Assembly: GCF_963855985.1 (NCBI RefSeq)
Contig: NC_087095.1
Coordinates: 17,711,001 to 17,775,000, forward strand
Length of the DNA: 64,000 nt
Origin: Ostrinia nubilalis
Taxonomy: Eukaryota > Arthropoda > Insecta > Lepidoptera > Crambidae
Direction: 5' to 3'
The notes beneath the pieces were generated by a model. That model was not told the origin of the DNA and ran no database searches. It saw only the letters and a list, made by a program, of their open reading frames with translations. Position 1 is the first letter of the stretch, and every line of letters starts with the position of its first letter. A program made the position numbers and the translations under genes. Below are positions 37,690 through 49,605 of this stretch, piece by piece.

Positions 37690-38990
37690 AAGTCGAAGTC
37701 AAACATTCTTTATTTGTGTGGACCTATATTAACGAGAGATTACAAGAGATTACAAGGCGTCAAATATTTCAAGAAAAAAATTAAAAACTATTATAAAGCT
37801 AAATTTTGCTCTCTTGGAGCCTTTACCTACTCTGACAAATTAAGACTTAGAGAAGAAACTAATAATAAAACTATTTAACTGTCCTGCAATGAAAAGCTTG
37901 ATCGGGTACAACACCTCAAGTTATTCCAGAACTTGATTTCATTAAAAGACTCCGAATATCAAATCGCTTAGGTATCTAAAGTCAAACGATTCTGAAATGT
38001 CAAGTGGACTAATGAATAACCCATTAAGATAGTAGCGCCCTCCTGTCAATGACATACCTGGAACGATAGAGTTTTGAACAACTAATAAAAATGCTTTGTC
38101 CTAAATGACTGACGGATATCGTAGAGACCTGAAAGTTGGAAGGTGTGTTCTTTTTATGACGTAGGCATCTCATAAGAAAAGATTTTCCGAAATGGGGTCA
38201 TGAAATGAAGGGGGTGAAAAAAGGGGGCAAAGTTTGTATGGGACAAAGTGATTCCTTGGTTCAATCTACTTGAAATTTAGTTTAACAATACCTTAATATA
38301 ATTCATGAAAGACGTGTGGAACGGGTAGAAAGTAATTTTGGCAGTCATTTTCTTCGAAGTTGATATCAATACTACTTAGTGCCTTTGATTTAATTACTTT
38401 TTACTTTTACAAGTGTTTGAAAACTCCATTTCAGATTGTGTTCAATGTCAAGTGAAATCTCAAATTGAAATCTCAATCTCAATGAGGAGACTCTGTATTT
38501 ATTCCTAGAATTCCCCAAACACCGTCAAATTACCCTTTCGAATTCAAGACAGTGCAGTTTCCCATCAGTCTGCTTCGTAATGACTATAAACAAAGCTCAA
38601 AGTCAAACTCTAGGGACCTCTGCTTAAACTCCCATGAGTGCACAGAGGTACGCAGGTAACCGCGTGTGATGCTCATAGCAATTTTCGATAGGTACAGAAC
38701 CCCGTACATATGTCATACATATCATAGAAAGAAAACACCCAGACCAATACAAACAAATATGTTTCTGCAATTTTAGTATGATATTTTTATTTATTAATAA
38801 ACAAAGAGACTGAACAAAATTGATGCGTACCTATACTGATTAATGTTATTAACCACATGCAAAGCTTCGTGAATTGCAACAACTATAATTAAATTTATTA
38901 TCCAAGCTCTAAATAATTAATCGCTACTAAGAGTAACTTATCATAAAAAAAAATTCCAATCGCTCGACGTAATCTTGAAATTCTTAAGCC
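37690..38990. other. Intergenic DNA with LINE 3' remnant
   Basis: 37695-37990 begins GTCGAAGTCAAACATTCTTT, a reverse LINE 3' tail. A repeat-like block runs near 38150-38260. No gene seen in the rest. Confidence 0.4.
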
Positions 38991-39329
38991 GGCGCAGAAC
39001 TTCCAGAAGGTCGGGCGACGCCACAGCCACTTTGAACCGTGTTTACTTCTGCAGTTATATTTTATATTTATTCGATTCTAGAATATATTCCCAAAAAGTC
39101 TGAAAGGTGTTTTAATTTGTATCACTTGGATAATATGATTTCTATTAGAAAGTGTTGTGAGTGTGACGCTTGAAGGGAAGGAAGTCAACCTAACCTAACC
39201 AACTGCGTATTTCTATACTGTGTAGCTGGAAATTGTGGCGGGAGCTCTTTGACGCGCTGTTTTCGGCGAAGAATTGCGCGCGCAGATTTTGACAGCGCGA
39301 AATACCTACTTTAGAAGAAATACCAAGCC

Positions 39330-39545
39330 TTAATTCAGTTTGCAAGATTCCACCCATACATATATGAGCTAGTCGTTGTAATATGACGTCACGCGCATAA
39401 AATGGCGGGCCGGCCGCCGCCCGCACTTTTAAAATTCAATATCTTGGAAACTAATTAACGTATCGAAATAATTCTTTCACGTGTATTTTTTATTTTTAAC
39501 AGAGAATACAGAAAGCTAAAAAACAAAATTAGTGAACATTCTTCA
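39330..39545. repeat. Copy of the 32190-32405 block
   Basis: Shares CAAGATTCCACCCATACA, ATATGACGTCACGCGCATAA and TTAACAGAGAATACAGAAAG. It is joined at 39546 to a fragment of the ACCGACTTCAAA family (39547-39640). Confidence 0.85.
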
Positions 39546-39684
39546 TTGGCGGAGTTATCGCGTAACAAACATAGAAAAAAAAAAAAAAAAAAAAACATAC
39601 GGGTCGAATTGAGAACCTCCTCCTTTTTTGAAGTCGGTTGAAAATGCCCATTTGACGCGGATTGAGGACTCTAATTGCCTTAAT

Positions 39685-40111
39685 AAAAACCTACACTAAA
39701 AAGTAGAAAAATAATTACTAATTACCTACTTATTTATAAGGACAAATTATTAATATTTATGTAGGTATACCATCATAGAGTTATTAACCAACTCTATGTA
39801 TACCATGATTGATACTTCTGGAGTCGGTGCCAAGATTATGAAACATGTAAAGTTTGCCTGCACATACCATGATTGATACTTCTGGAGTCGGTGCCAAGAT
39901 TATGAAACATGTAAAGTTTGCCTACACCGACTCCAAAAGTATCAATCATGGTATACATATGTACATACATACACACACTTCTATACAAAATACCTACCTA
40001 CATTATATTTGTCTAGGGAAGAGCGGTATCACCTAACACAGGCGTACACCTTATGCCTAAAAGGTGATTCCATTGTCAAAGATTTTGTAAAAGGTTTATA
40101 TTGAAATAAAA

Positions 40112-40147
<36 letters not shown>

Positions 40148-40240
40148 TACCTACATAAATATTAATAATTTGTCCTAATAAATAAGTAGGTAATTAGTAA
40201 TTATTTTTCTACTTTTTAGTCAAGGTTTTTTGGAGTCGGT
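39685..40240. mobile_element. Palindromic MITE, copy 2, with internal duplication and LINE insert
   Basis: Same family as 33011-33286. The centre carries a 65-bp tandem duplication (39799-39863, 39864-39925 start TACCATGATTGATACTTCTG). A 141-bp insert (40004-40144) sits between two 12-bp ACCTACCTACAT copies (39992-40003, 40145-40156). Confidence 0.85.
40004..40144 (+). mobile_element. LINE 3' fragment with (ATT)n tail and 12-bp TSD
   Basis: Ends TATATTGAAATAAAAATTATT then (ATT)n to 40144. 5' truncated, only 3' UTR present. Confidence 0.8.
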
Positions 40241-40546
40241 TTTATTTTTTATTATAAAATTTTACTTATTTCTTGCTTTTTAGTTAACTAATTATTACCT
40301 TGATGTTACCACTCAAGGTAGGCAGTACATTGAGACCATATTATTATTCTTCATGTCTAGTGTAGAATAATATTCCCTACAAAATACAGGTTACCATATA
40401 GGAAACCTAAAAAGACCTTAAACCGTCAGCCCACCTTAAAAACGTGAAAGAATACAACTGTTGGTCTATTTGTACTTATAATATTTAAAGAATTATCCTA
40501 CAACTCCTAAGCATTAAGGAGTTAGGATTACCTACCATGACCAGTT

Positions 40547-40849
40547 TTTCTTCAAATTCGCATGAAACCACCCTTTTGATAATACCTATTCAACAAAAAA
40601 AATAATCGTTCAAATTGGTTAATAATCGGCGGAGATATTGCGTATAAAAAAGTTCATCCCCAATTTTCCACCCTTGGGGGTTGTTTTTTCTATTATTAAA
40701 TTTAAATGGGACCACCCTTGAGGTATTACCTATACGCCGAAAAAAGATTTGTTCAAATCGGTTCATAATTGGCGGAGTTATCGCGTAACAAACATAGAAA
40801 AAAAACATACGGGTCGAATTGAGAACCTCCTCCTTTTTTGAAGTCGGTT
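40547..40849 (+). mobile_element. ACCGACTTCAAA-family element, 5'-truncated
   Basis: Begins inside the family at TTCTTCAAATTCGCATGAAA and ends TTTGAAGTCGGTT. Confidence 0.85.
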
Positions 40850-41143
40850 GAAAAACTAAATAACAGGTAGGTACGTATTGCGTGTACATCGAAATGATCT
40901 TCATAGCAATGTCTTGTAGCCTAGGCAGAGTGTATCTGCCTCAGCTATACCTTATTGTTAGAAGTAAATAAATTAATACTTATACATTTTTATATTTTAC
41001 TTGGAAGAAGATATGACTTTTTACACTTTATTTGAATAAATCGCCAAATATACCAACGCGGAGAACCCAATCGCGTCTCTGCGTTCCATTGAATCGTATG
41101 AGCGTATGGATTTTTTGCGTTATTTTTCACAATTTCTATTTTC

Positions 41144-41540
41144 AACCGACTTCAAAAAAGGAGGAGGTTCTCAATTCGATCCGTATGTTTTTTTTTTCTA
41201 TGTTTGTTACGCGATAACTCCGCCAATTATGAACCGATTTGAACAAATCTTTTTTCGGCGTATAGGTAATACCTCAAGGGTGGTCCCATTTAAATTTAAT
41301 AATAGAAAAAACAACCCCCAAGGGTGGAAAATTGGGGATGAACTTTTTTATACGCAATATCTCCGCTGGTTATAAATCAATTTGAACGATTATTTTTTTG
41401 TTGAATAGGTATTATCAAAAGGGTGGTTTCATGCTAATTTGAAGAAAATATTTCACCCCCAAGGGTGGAAAATTGGGGATGAACTTTTTTATACGCAATA
41501 TCTCCGCCGATTATGAACCAACACACATTTGAAGTCGGTT
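41144..41540 (-). mobile_element. ACCGACTTCAAA-family element, reverse copy
   Basis: Full-length and inverted: AACCGACTTCAAAAAAGGAG at the left and GAAGTCGGTT at the right. A mini-fragment of the family is at 41717-41764. Confidence 0.85.
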
Positions 41541-41764
41541 TTATTTTTTTTTAAAGTTAATTATTAAAAATTACCTATCGATAGCTTACTTTATCCCGAT
41601 GAATAAATGTAATTACAAGTTTTTCTCTAAAACTTTTTGCCGTAGAACAAAAATTTTTGGACTGTGTATTAAGGATTTCTTAGCCCTATAAATCTGCATT
41701 CACAGCTAAAAATCGAAATGATCCTCATTGAGAACGTCCTCCTTTTTTTGAAGTCGGTTGAAAA

Positions 41765-42770
41765 TAACAATCAAAATATCTGAATAATTAAAAACCCAGA
41801 ACTCTATCAAATCTTAATTTATTTTTGTAGCGAATTTATTTGAAATACTAATAACGTTATAGTGTTAATCGTTATTACTTATTTGAACAATTAATAATCA
41901 TTTATTGGACCAGAACCGGAAGTCTACTAATCAGTTGCAGTTGTGCCAATAAAAAAATGCAGATAAAAAATAAACGGGCATCAACCAATCAAATAGTCGC
42001 ATTTGGCTTCCCCGCGCTTCCATCCCAAACTTGGTTGACGCCCATTCCGTATCCGTTTTCAAAAAAGGATCCCCACCTTAATAATCTTTGCTCATAGTGA
42101 TGTAGGCAACATCGATTATATAGAAAGAAAGAAAAATAATCGAATTCATTTATTTAATTATTCATTGCAGCATGTAGTACATACATAATATTTTTTTATA
42201 GATGTTATGTTTTTATTTAATACATAAATAAATTATTGTAATATATTAAATGCAAAATTTGTTTATTACTATTTATTTATTATAAAATAAGTTACATATG
42301 TGAGTTTTGTATAATGTTTCAATTGAAAGCTATTAAGAAGAAGGTTTTATACGTAGTTTATTTTTCTATTCTTTTCTATACCTAGTTTGTTCTTTCTGTT
42401 GCTTGTCATCTTGTCAATTGAAATAAATGTCGTAAAGCTAACGCTGTGTTTTAATTAAAGCGTACTTGTAAAACTTGTAATGTTTTTAAAGATCAAGCAA
42501 GACCTTAAAATTAAATACATAACATAAAGAGCTAACACATATTTTTTATATTTTATACAATTGTAATTATTTATTAAATTGAAATGGCATAATATATTTT
42601 TTTTATATAAAATCCTAATACTTAATTAAAAATGGAGAGTAACACAAAGAGTGCAATTTCGACTATCGATCTTTGTATAAACTTTCCCGCGAGGACACGT
42701 CACTATTTCTCTTACTTCCGTTTCCGATTTTGATAGATATTTGATAGCGTCATTCATCATTCATTCATGA
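41765..42770. other. AT-rich upstream region of the modular locus
   Basis: No gene recognised. Confidence 0.4.
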
Positions 42771-42829
42771 TGTACTTCCTTTTTTATTTTGTTGTTGACG
42801 CCATATTTATTTACTTCTGCTGCAATGGC

Positions 42830-43023
42830 CGGCCGGCGTCTTCTGCCATTTTGTTTTTAGGGCTTTTAATATTGTTAATTTGCAATCAAACTGTGTCAAA
42901 AACCGTCAGAAGTGTACATTAAATTAGGTCAAAACGTGAAAATATAACTACTAACTTGGGAGCCTGTTGTGACCCCTCAATACAGTAACCCGAAGACTGC
43001 CCACGAAATGTGCTTGAAAATCT
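42830..43023 (+). other. Putative non-coding first exon of the modular locus
   Basis: A small CpG-rich patch (GGCCGGCCGGCG near 42828) is followed by unremarkable sequence ending in a strong donor, AAATCTC|GTAAGTTTC at 43024. The start is unknown. Inferred from the donor and the exon at 43289. Confidence 0.35.
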
Positions 43024-43288
43024 CGTAAGTTTCAGTTCATTTCAATTACTCTAGTACACATAGATTTAATAATATTAAATACGAACTAGTTTCTCTACAG
43101 GCTCAAGTATTACCTATTATGTTTTATGCTAAAATTTCCTATTTCTATTGGATGGCGGCCATATTGCCGGCGCTATTCTCTATTTCATTTTCAAGTTTTA
43201 AACAACAAACCTAGTACATAGTTATGTTTGTGAAACCTACGAAGTTGTTTTGTTAAAGTAAATAATCCGATCGTCTATGTGATTTCAG

Positions 43289-43392
43289 GTCCTGTGGGAT
43301 CAACACTAGGTGATCCAAGTCTGGCTTCGTTGGTTCGCCATTTTGAAAATGTTCTCAGCGTCGCGTCGCGTCGGCATGGCAAGATTGAAAAG
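43289..43392 (+). CDS. Modular locus exon B, start of a short ORF
   Basis: Acceptor TGATTTCAG|GTCC and donor AAAAG|GTACCT. The ATG at 43349 opens 14 codons (M-F-S-A-S-R-R-V-G-M-A-R-L-K), ending in phase 2. Joined to exon C (44524) it gives a 27-residue basic peptide ending R-L-N-A-S-stop. Joined instead to the module at 49293 it gives a 118-residue ORF. No homology recognised. Whether it is translated is unknown. Confidence 0.35.
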
Positions 43393-44523
43393 GTACCTAC
43401 CTACATTTAATTACTTACATAATGAGCTAATTAGTCAGACACTAGGTAGGACCTACCTACTAGTACCTACTTGTGGTTACAGAATATGTAAATGTATTTC
43501 AATATACGTAGATTACTGTAAAAACTTATTCGTATTTGTAGTGCGTCAATGGGCCACGCTTACAAGAGTTGCAAGTGGGTAGGTAGACTAACGATGTTCC
43601 TTTGAAATGTATCGTAAGTTCAGACGAATACATCAAATCACTTCACCATCTCTTGAGTAAAGTTCCTATTAGTTACTTCCTGATTACCTATTTGTACCTA
43701 AAGGGGCAGGCCAGCTAAATACCCAACTGTTGATTTATGCTATATAGATCATTCATCGTACTAGGATGGTTTACTAAACTACTACACACACTAAACAAAT
43801 TACTAACTTTAAAAAAAAAATAGAAAAAAAAACTACATTATCTTAAATTTCTAATTAATTTTTGCCTACTTATATTGTCTTAAACCAACTGCCTAGATGG
43901 TAAATGTGTGGAACAGAGTGGAACTTGTCCATGAACAGTTTGCTTCCACTTCCGGACTGATAATCACTCCGTCATGAGAAACAGGCCAAGATAAGATAAG
44001 AGCTTAGCTTCCTAGTTGTGCAAAATTTTCTGTGGATTAGATTGATTAATATTTCTAGTCTTTAAAGTGAAAGTATTCCAATTTCCAAGGTATTGTTGTG
44101 AATACAGCGTGGATAAGCTCTGCTCAGCTTTTGCCTATCTTAGTATCTTTCATTGAGCTTCTTTTCCATTGACTGAAATTAAAGCTTTGCTAATTTGACT
44201 TGCTTTCTTGGTTCTCGAAATGCTTGTTAATTGAAGAACTCTTCAAAACTACATATATTATTGTTTGCAATCAACTGGACTTGAAAGATCTGGACTTAGT
44301 TAAAAACTTGAACATTTTATGATGTGCTATCTATTCTTGAACTAAGCAAAGCCTGGGTACCAGATGATGAAAATTCTGTTTTTTTTTTACATCTAATGAT
44401 AGAGCTGAATTACAGTCCAGTTAAATAGTTTGGCTTGCTTCTTTACAAATCTCTGACCAATACCTGCCAATTTATTGACTACTTTAGCACTTCAATGAAA
44501 TATTGCTGTTTTTACATTCACAG

Positions 44524-44611
44524 GCGAAAGGGTTCTCGTCCTTACCGCCTCAATGCGTCGTAGTTGATACGGTCGACTTTCAACTGACAGCAGCCACGAG
44601 AAAAAACGCAG
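44524..44611 (+). other. Modular locus exon C
   Basis: Acceptor TACATTCACAG|GCG and donor ACGCAG|GTAGGC. In phase with exon B it reads R-K-G-S-R-P-Y-R-L-N-A-S then TAG at 44561. The remaining 48 bases would be untranslated. Confidence 0.35.
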
Positions 44612-44841
44612 GTAGGCATTTTTTTCCCGACTGTGCCAGAAGGGGGATTATATAAGTTATTAAGTTTATGTGGTTCTTATCTCTTAGCCACGCCTCCTGT
44701 CCCTAGTCCCTACTCTGCCCCACCTAAAATGTTTTGAGTATCTAACAAATTGGCTATTGAGTAAAAACAAATTGAGCTACTGGTCTTTCATAATTTCGCC
44801 CAATTATTTCCTTCACCCTTTATCGCTCATATCATTTCCGA

Positions 44842-45042
44842 ATACTAATCTCCACTGCAACATGTTTCGTCGTCTTCGGCTCATGAGGCGTGAGCTCGCC
44901 GCGCCGCTGCAAGCACCGGGCTGAGTCGACCTACGCGAGAGCTGTGAGCCTGAGCTACGAACTTCGGGCCTGAGCTGCGAGCTTCGCGCCTGAGCTCAGA
45001 GCCTGAGCGTCGCCTGCTTAAAACTGCAGAAAACTATGGAAG
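44842..45042 (+). other. Modular locus, start module D
   Basis: Shares ATCATTTCCG-ATACTAATC-CCACTGC followed by ATGTTTCGTCGTC with modules E and F. The ATG at 44862 gives 20 codons starting M-F-R-R-L-R-L-M-R-R-E-L. After the stop come 20-bp repeats (GAGCTACGAACTTCGGGCCT type, about 44942-45010). It ends at GGAAG|GTAATT, a likely donor. The start of the exon is uncertain: TACTAATC looks like a branch point, so the acceptor could lie inside the conserved block. Confidence 0.4.
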
Positions 45043-45059
45043 GTAATTGGTTTATTCAT

Positions 45060-45520
45060 GATAATCTATACGTATAATAAATCTGTAGAGATGAATATAT
45101 TTTCAAAATAACTATCAGGGGGTGATTAGTGATCGATACTGATGCCAAAAATGCAATCAGTAAAATTTTTGTCTGTCTGTCTGTTCCTTATAGAAACAAA
45201 AACTACTCGACGGATTTTAACGAAACTTGGTACAATTATTCTTCATACTCCTGGGCAGGTTATAGTATACTTCGGAATTCCCATGGGAACGGGAAAATCC
45301 TTTTGTATAAAAAATTTTAACCGCTTAAGTTAGACGCTTGAAATTTGGCATGCAGGTACCTTACTAAACTTAAAGCTTAGTTACAACAGGATATTGCAAA
45401 ATTCCCACGGGAACGGGAGTTAGCGGGAAAAAACATTTGTATGAAAAAATCTGAACCGCGTAAGATAGATGAAGGGGGTAAAACGGGATCCACGCGTACA
45501 AGGTCGCGGGCGGCCGCTAG
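45060..45520 (+). repeat. GTGATCGATACTGATGCC repeat, copy a
   Basis: Runs from about TATACGTATAATAAATCTGT to GGTCGCGGGCGGCCGCTAG. Frames in it are shadows. The inverted partner is 47126-47611. Confidence 0.8.
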
Positions 45521-45753
45521 TAATAATAATAAAAGTTTTTTTTACATTATATTAGGTTGTACTTACATTTATTTACATCATTATCAACTTTAGTAAACAG
45601 TTATTTTATGTAATTTTGTATTAATTGAGTAATATTGGTGTAACTGTTGACTCACCCAAGATGATAGTAGACATTCCAGTTAAGTTTGATCATTAGTTTA
45701 GAGTAATTTTCTCGTTAACCATAGTTAGTTAGTCTAGTATCAGTTCTACTTAC

Positions 45754-46025
45754 AGTCTCATAGATACACTCACAACTTTCCACCCCCTTGTATTGCGCTA
45801 TCATTGCCGTATACTAATCTCCACTGCAACATGTTTCGTCGTCGTCGGCTCATGAGACGTGAGCTCGCCGCGCCGCCGCAAGCACCGGGCTGAGTCGACC
45901 TACGCGAGAGCTGTGAGCTCCGAGCCTGAGCTATGAGCTGCGTGCCTGAGCTGCGAGCTTCATGACTGAGCTACGAGCTCCGAGCCTGAGCGTCCACCCG
46001 CTCAAGCTTCAGACGACTACACAAG
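45754..46025 (+). other. Modular locus, start module E
   Basis: Possible acceptor TTCTACTTACAG|TCTC. The ATG at 45831 gives 20 codons (M-F-R-R-R-R-L-M-R-R-E-L-A-A-P-P), a close paralogue of module D. After the stop, four to five 20-bp repeats (GAGCTATGAGCTGCGTGCCT type, 45907-45990) follow. It ends ACAAG|GCAAGT, a GC-type donor. Confidence 0.4.
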
Positions 46026-46370
46026 GCAAGTTTATCCTATTTCCTAACCTATTCTTCTACTAATATTATAACTGCAAAATTTTCAAATTCAAATTCTTTA
46101 TTGCTCCAATTTTGTGAGGATTGATGGATGATTGTTACTCACACACAAAAACTAGTGATTGCTTGTTACTTTATTCCTTTGTCAGGCTCATTTCAGACAA
46201 AATTAGATTATTATTCGTCGGTCTTTATTAGTTCATTTCAAATAATAAATTCTCTTTTAAATTTGATCATAAACCTCTTGCACTTTTCAAATTTCTAGTG
46301 AAACTATTGTCCTTACCGATCAATTAGTTTCCCCTACTTTGTCCCAGTCATTTAGTTCATTCGTAGGTAT

Positions 46371-46483
46371 CATTTCCGTATACTAATCCCCACTGCTGCA
46401 TGTTTCGTCGTCGTGGGCTGGGCGCGGGAGCCGGGCGTGGAAGCGATGCGGCGACGATGGCATCTGCGTCGAAAGATAACGAG
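46371..46483 (+). CDS. Modular locus, start module F
   Basis: Same conserved lead-in as D and E, then the ATG at 46400 opens 28 codons (M-F-R-R-R-G-L-G-A-G-A-G, then A-A-T-M-A-S-A-S-K-D-N-E) to the donor AACGAG|GTTAGT in phase 0. It lacks the early stop of D and E. Joined to exon G it makes a 43-residue peptide. Confidence 0.35.
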
Positions 46484-46590
46484 GTTAGTATCATTTATTT
46501 TGCTTTCATCTAAAGTTCTGTGGATTTGCTGACACAAACTTCAATTTGTAAGCCCCTAATGTGTTTAGAAAAAATATTTATCTTCATCTC

Positions 46591-46752
46591 AGCAACAGGA
46601 CGTCCACCGCTGAACATAGGCCTCCCCCAATGCTTTCCATGTTGCCCGGTTAGTAGCGGCCTGCGTCCAGCGCCTTCCTGCTACCTTTACGTATCGGTCC
46701 ACCTTGTGGGTGGACGTCCCACGCTGCGTTTTCCGGTACGCGGCCTCCACTC
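46591..46752 (-). mobile_element. RTE-type LINE 3' end, copy 4 (reverse)
   Basis: CAGGACGTCCACCGCTGAAC, AGGCCTCCCCCAATGCTTTC and GGTCCACCTTGTGGGTGGAC are the reverse complement of the RTE tail at 14815/15245. Confidence 0.85.
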
Positions 46753-46973
46753 ATGACTTAAAGCTGCCCCATAAAGGACCAGAAAGGATCTTTTCATTTA
46801 AATACTTGCACTTTAGTAATGATTAAATTGAGGAAGGAATTCAGCTTCAACTTTCAATGCAAGTTAGAGTCCCATAATTATGTAGGCTTTTATTTTAGTA
46901 TGTCGTTTAGTGGAATAGTAACTATCCCTGTATGAATCCTCAATAAATAAATACCCGTGTGTTTTGTTTGCAG

Positions 46974-47032
46974 TCAGCCTTCAAGTCGGCGCCGCGTCGC
47001 GGTGTCTCCTGCCTGCACTAGCCATTGATTTG
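46974..47032 (+). CDS. Modular locus exon G
   Basis: Acceptor TTTGTTTGCAG|TCA and donor TTTG|GTAAGT. In phase 0 after module F it encodes S-A-F-K-S-A-P-R-R-G-V-S-C-L-H and stops at 47019. Confidence 0.4.
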
Positions 47033-47125
47033 GTAAGTGGCATTTATACATATACTTACTTTACTTAGTGCTCATTATTATGCAACCAATATCAACTGAA
47101 TAAGCAAAATTACATATATTACTCA

Positions 47126-47611
47126 CTAGCGGCCGCCCGCGACTTCGTACGCGTGGATCCCGTTTTACCCCCTTCATCTATCTTACGCGGTTTATATTTT
47201 TTCATTCAAATGTCTTTTCCCGCTAACTCCCGTTCCCGTGGGAATTTTGCAATATCCTGTTGTAACTAAGCTTTAAGTTTACTAAGGTACCTGCATGCCA
47301 AATTTCAAGCGTCTAACTTAAGCGGTTTAGATTTTTCATACAAAATTATTTTCCCGCTGATTCCCGTTCCCGTGGGAATTCCTAAGTATACCATAACCTG
47401 CCCAGGAGTACGAAGAATAATTGTACCAAGTTTCGTTAAAATCCGTCGAGTAGTTTTTGTTTCTATAAGGAACATACAGACGGACAGACAGACAAAAATT
47501 TTACTGATTGCTTTTTTGGCATCAGTATCGATCACTAATCACCCCCCGATAGTTATTTTGAAAATATATTTCATGTACAGAATTGACCTCTCTACAGATT
47601 CATTATAAGTA
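47126..47611 (-). repeat. GTGATCGATACTGATGCC repeat, copy b (reverse)
   Basis: Inverted copy of 45060-45520, beginning CTAGCGGCCGCCCGCGACTT. With copy a it brackets modules E, F and G. Confidence 0.8.
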
Positions 47612-49250
47612 TAGAAAACGGTATTTATTTACAATAAACAGAATTATAAAATTTGTAGCCATTCATATTATCATTCCTTCCAACACTTGTCCTTTTAATC
47701 TTCCACAATTTCCTCACCTTATGTTGTTTATTAGTGTATCCCCAAATCCCTCTCCTATGAACATTCCCGCCTGTTATTCATATGTATTTATGAATATTGT
47801 GACTCAAATGTTGTTATTAATTTCAGGTATTATATTCAGGTCATGCCCCAGCTATATTCTTACATTTGATGCCAATGATTTTATTTATTTATCAATAAAT
47901 ATAACATTATACCTAATATAATTATAATAATTTATTAATGTGTATCTATTTATTATGACTTAACCCAAATGAGAAGCTTTTATGAATGCCAAATGTGATT
48001 TGCATTCGCGATAGTGTTTTCTGCCTGCACGACAAACATGCGTACATGGAACCACGTCTTTGGTGGAGTGAAAGGTTAGGTATAAAACTTAAATTAAGGT
48101 AAACCCTCTTATTAACTGGTATACTCTTTGAAATAAACTATACTCCTGGAAAAAGCGCATAGCAATGACGCTGCCAGTCTACATTTAATCTGATATACTT
48201 ATCCAAAAGTTTAATCACAGTTATCTACTTTTCCTTAATAATATTTTATCCATTTGTATTCATTTAGAGATCTCACTGAAGCACTAACACTACAACTGTT
48301 TAGTTCTAGTTAGTATTTAGGTTAGTTATTATGTAGAAGTGTACATGACAACAACTCTACTAGAAAGTAATGCACATGGATGTTAAACTCATCCTATGAA
48401 GTTTAGTTTAGATATATTTTTATTACCCTTTATTATATTGCTAAATATTCACTGAACTCATGTATGATTCAGAATTTACTTAAGTTCAATCATCCTTTAT
48501 TTATTTTCCTTTCTTATTAGTAAGATTAAGCAATATGTAGAACCTACACAATATGTTCTCTACTTTTCAAAGTGCAGCTGTCTTCATTACTCTACCTACA
48601 TATGCTTTTAAACCCAATATTTTATCGTCATCACTCCACTGAAATCGGTATACTTTCCCCAATCAACTGCCTGCCAGCTTGCATACCAATGTCGTCGCAG
48701 CATACCCCAAAGCCATCAATTCCTCGGCAGATTTGACCAGCCCAGTGATCATAAGTATGGTAGGTACAATTTACTTTCTAATTTGTGAACATATTATTCT
48801 GATAGCTGAAGCTTTTAACTAGCTCTTGATCAACCATCTCGCAAACAAAAATGATGCAGATGCGATCACGTCACCTCTGTTCCTTTTAGAAAAGTTATTT
48901 AGACTTATAGTATGCTTCCCTCTTGCCTTCAGGCTGCTAGATATTATAACATTTCATGAATTACAAAATAAATACTTAGTAAATAGGGTTTCAACGCCTG
49001 AAGGAACGATTACAAATGATTTTACTTCAAATGCATACGGGTTATGCATAATCTGCACAGGCGTTAGTCTCGCTTGAAGCACACTGTAAAAACCGTATTT
49101 TTCGTCATCAGACTACACTTGTAGGTGATATTCTATGTACGATAGTCATAGTGGTATATTACAGCAAATTCCAATACATTACATCATTCACGTGGAGTTA
49201 GAAAAGGTTGAAGTCATTATTCTGTAGCTTATATTCAGAAGCTCATTGTC
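47612..49250. other. Possible further small exons, otherwise AT-rich
   Basis: Two GC-richer segments end at donor-like sites: about 48005-48081 (GTGAAAG|GTTAGG) and about 48610-48758 (AGTATG|GTAGGT; CGGTATACTTTCCCC resembles the lead-in of D-F). Both are weak. Confidence 0.3.
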
Positions 49251-49292
49251 CTTTGTCCCACCCACATTCCTCCTATGATCTACTCTCTACAG

Positions 49293-49605
49293 AAGAAACA
49301 GTACACTCCTCACATTCTTACACACACATTCACACTCAGTAACACTGCACGGTCTACCCACCGGCGGACTACATGTGGCCGCGGCGCCGCGCGGAGTGGA
49401 AAGCTCTCGAGCCTCCTGCGTGCGGCCGGCCATGACTCATGCGGCGCGGGAGCACTGCCCCGCCGCGCCTCGAGCAGGCGCTCTGGTCCACGTGGAGCCC
49501 TACGGCCCTAGCGGCCGCAGTCCTAAGGCTGTGGTCTCAAAGGCCAGTCCGGGCTCCAGTAGTCTGGACTGTGGGGCTCCCGCCTTAGTGGATCGGGCGC
49601 TGTAG
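49293..49605 (+). CDS. Modular locus, terminal module J
   Basis: Acceptor ACTCTCTACAG|AAG. A frame open from the acceptor (phase 2 entry) runs to TAG at 49603. It includes P-A-A-P-R-A-G-A-L-V-H-V-E-P-Y, S-P-K-A-V-V-S-K-A-S-P and D-C-G-A-P-A-L-V-D-R-A-L. The same frame is kept in the near-identical module M at 53646. GC-rich, no domain recognised. Similarity continues past the stop to about 49740. Confidence 0.45.

Noticed and set aside
45129..45333. 63-codon frames starting M-I-D-T-D-A-K
   Set aside because: Present again inverted at 47305-47535 as part of the same dispersed repeat.
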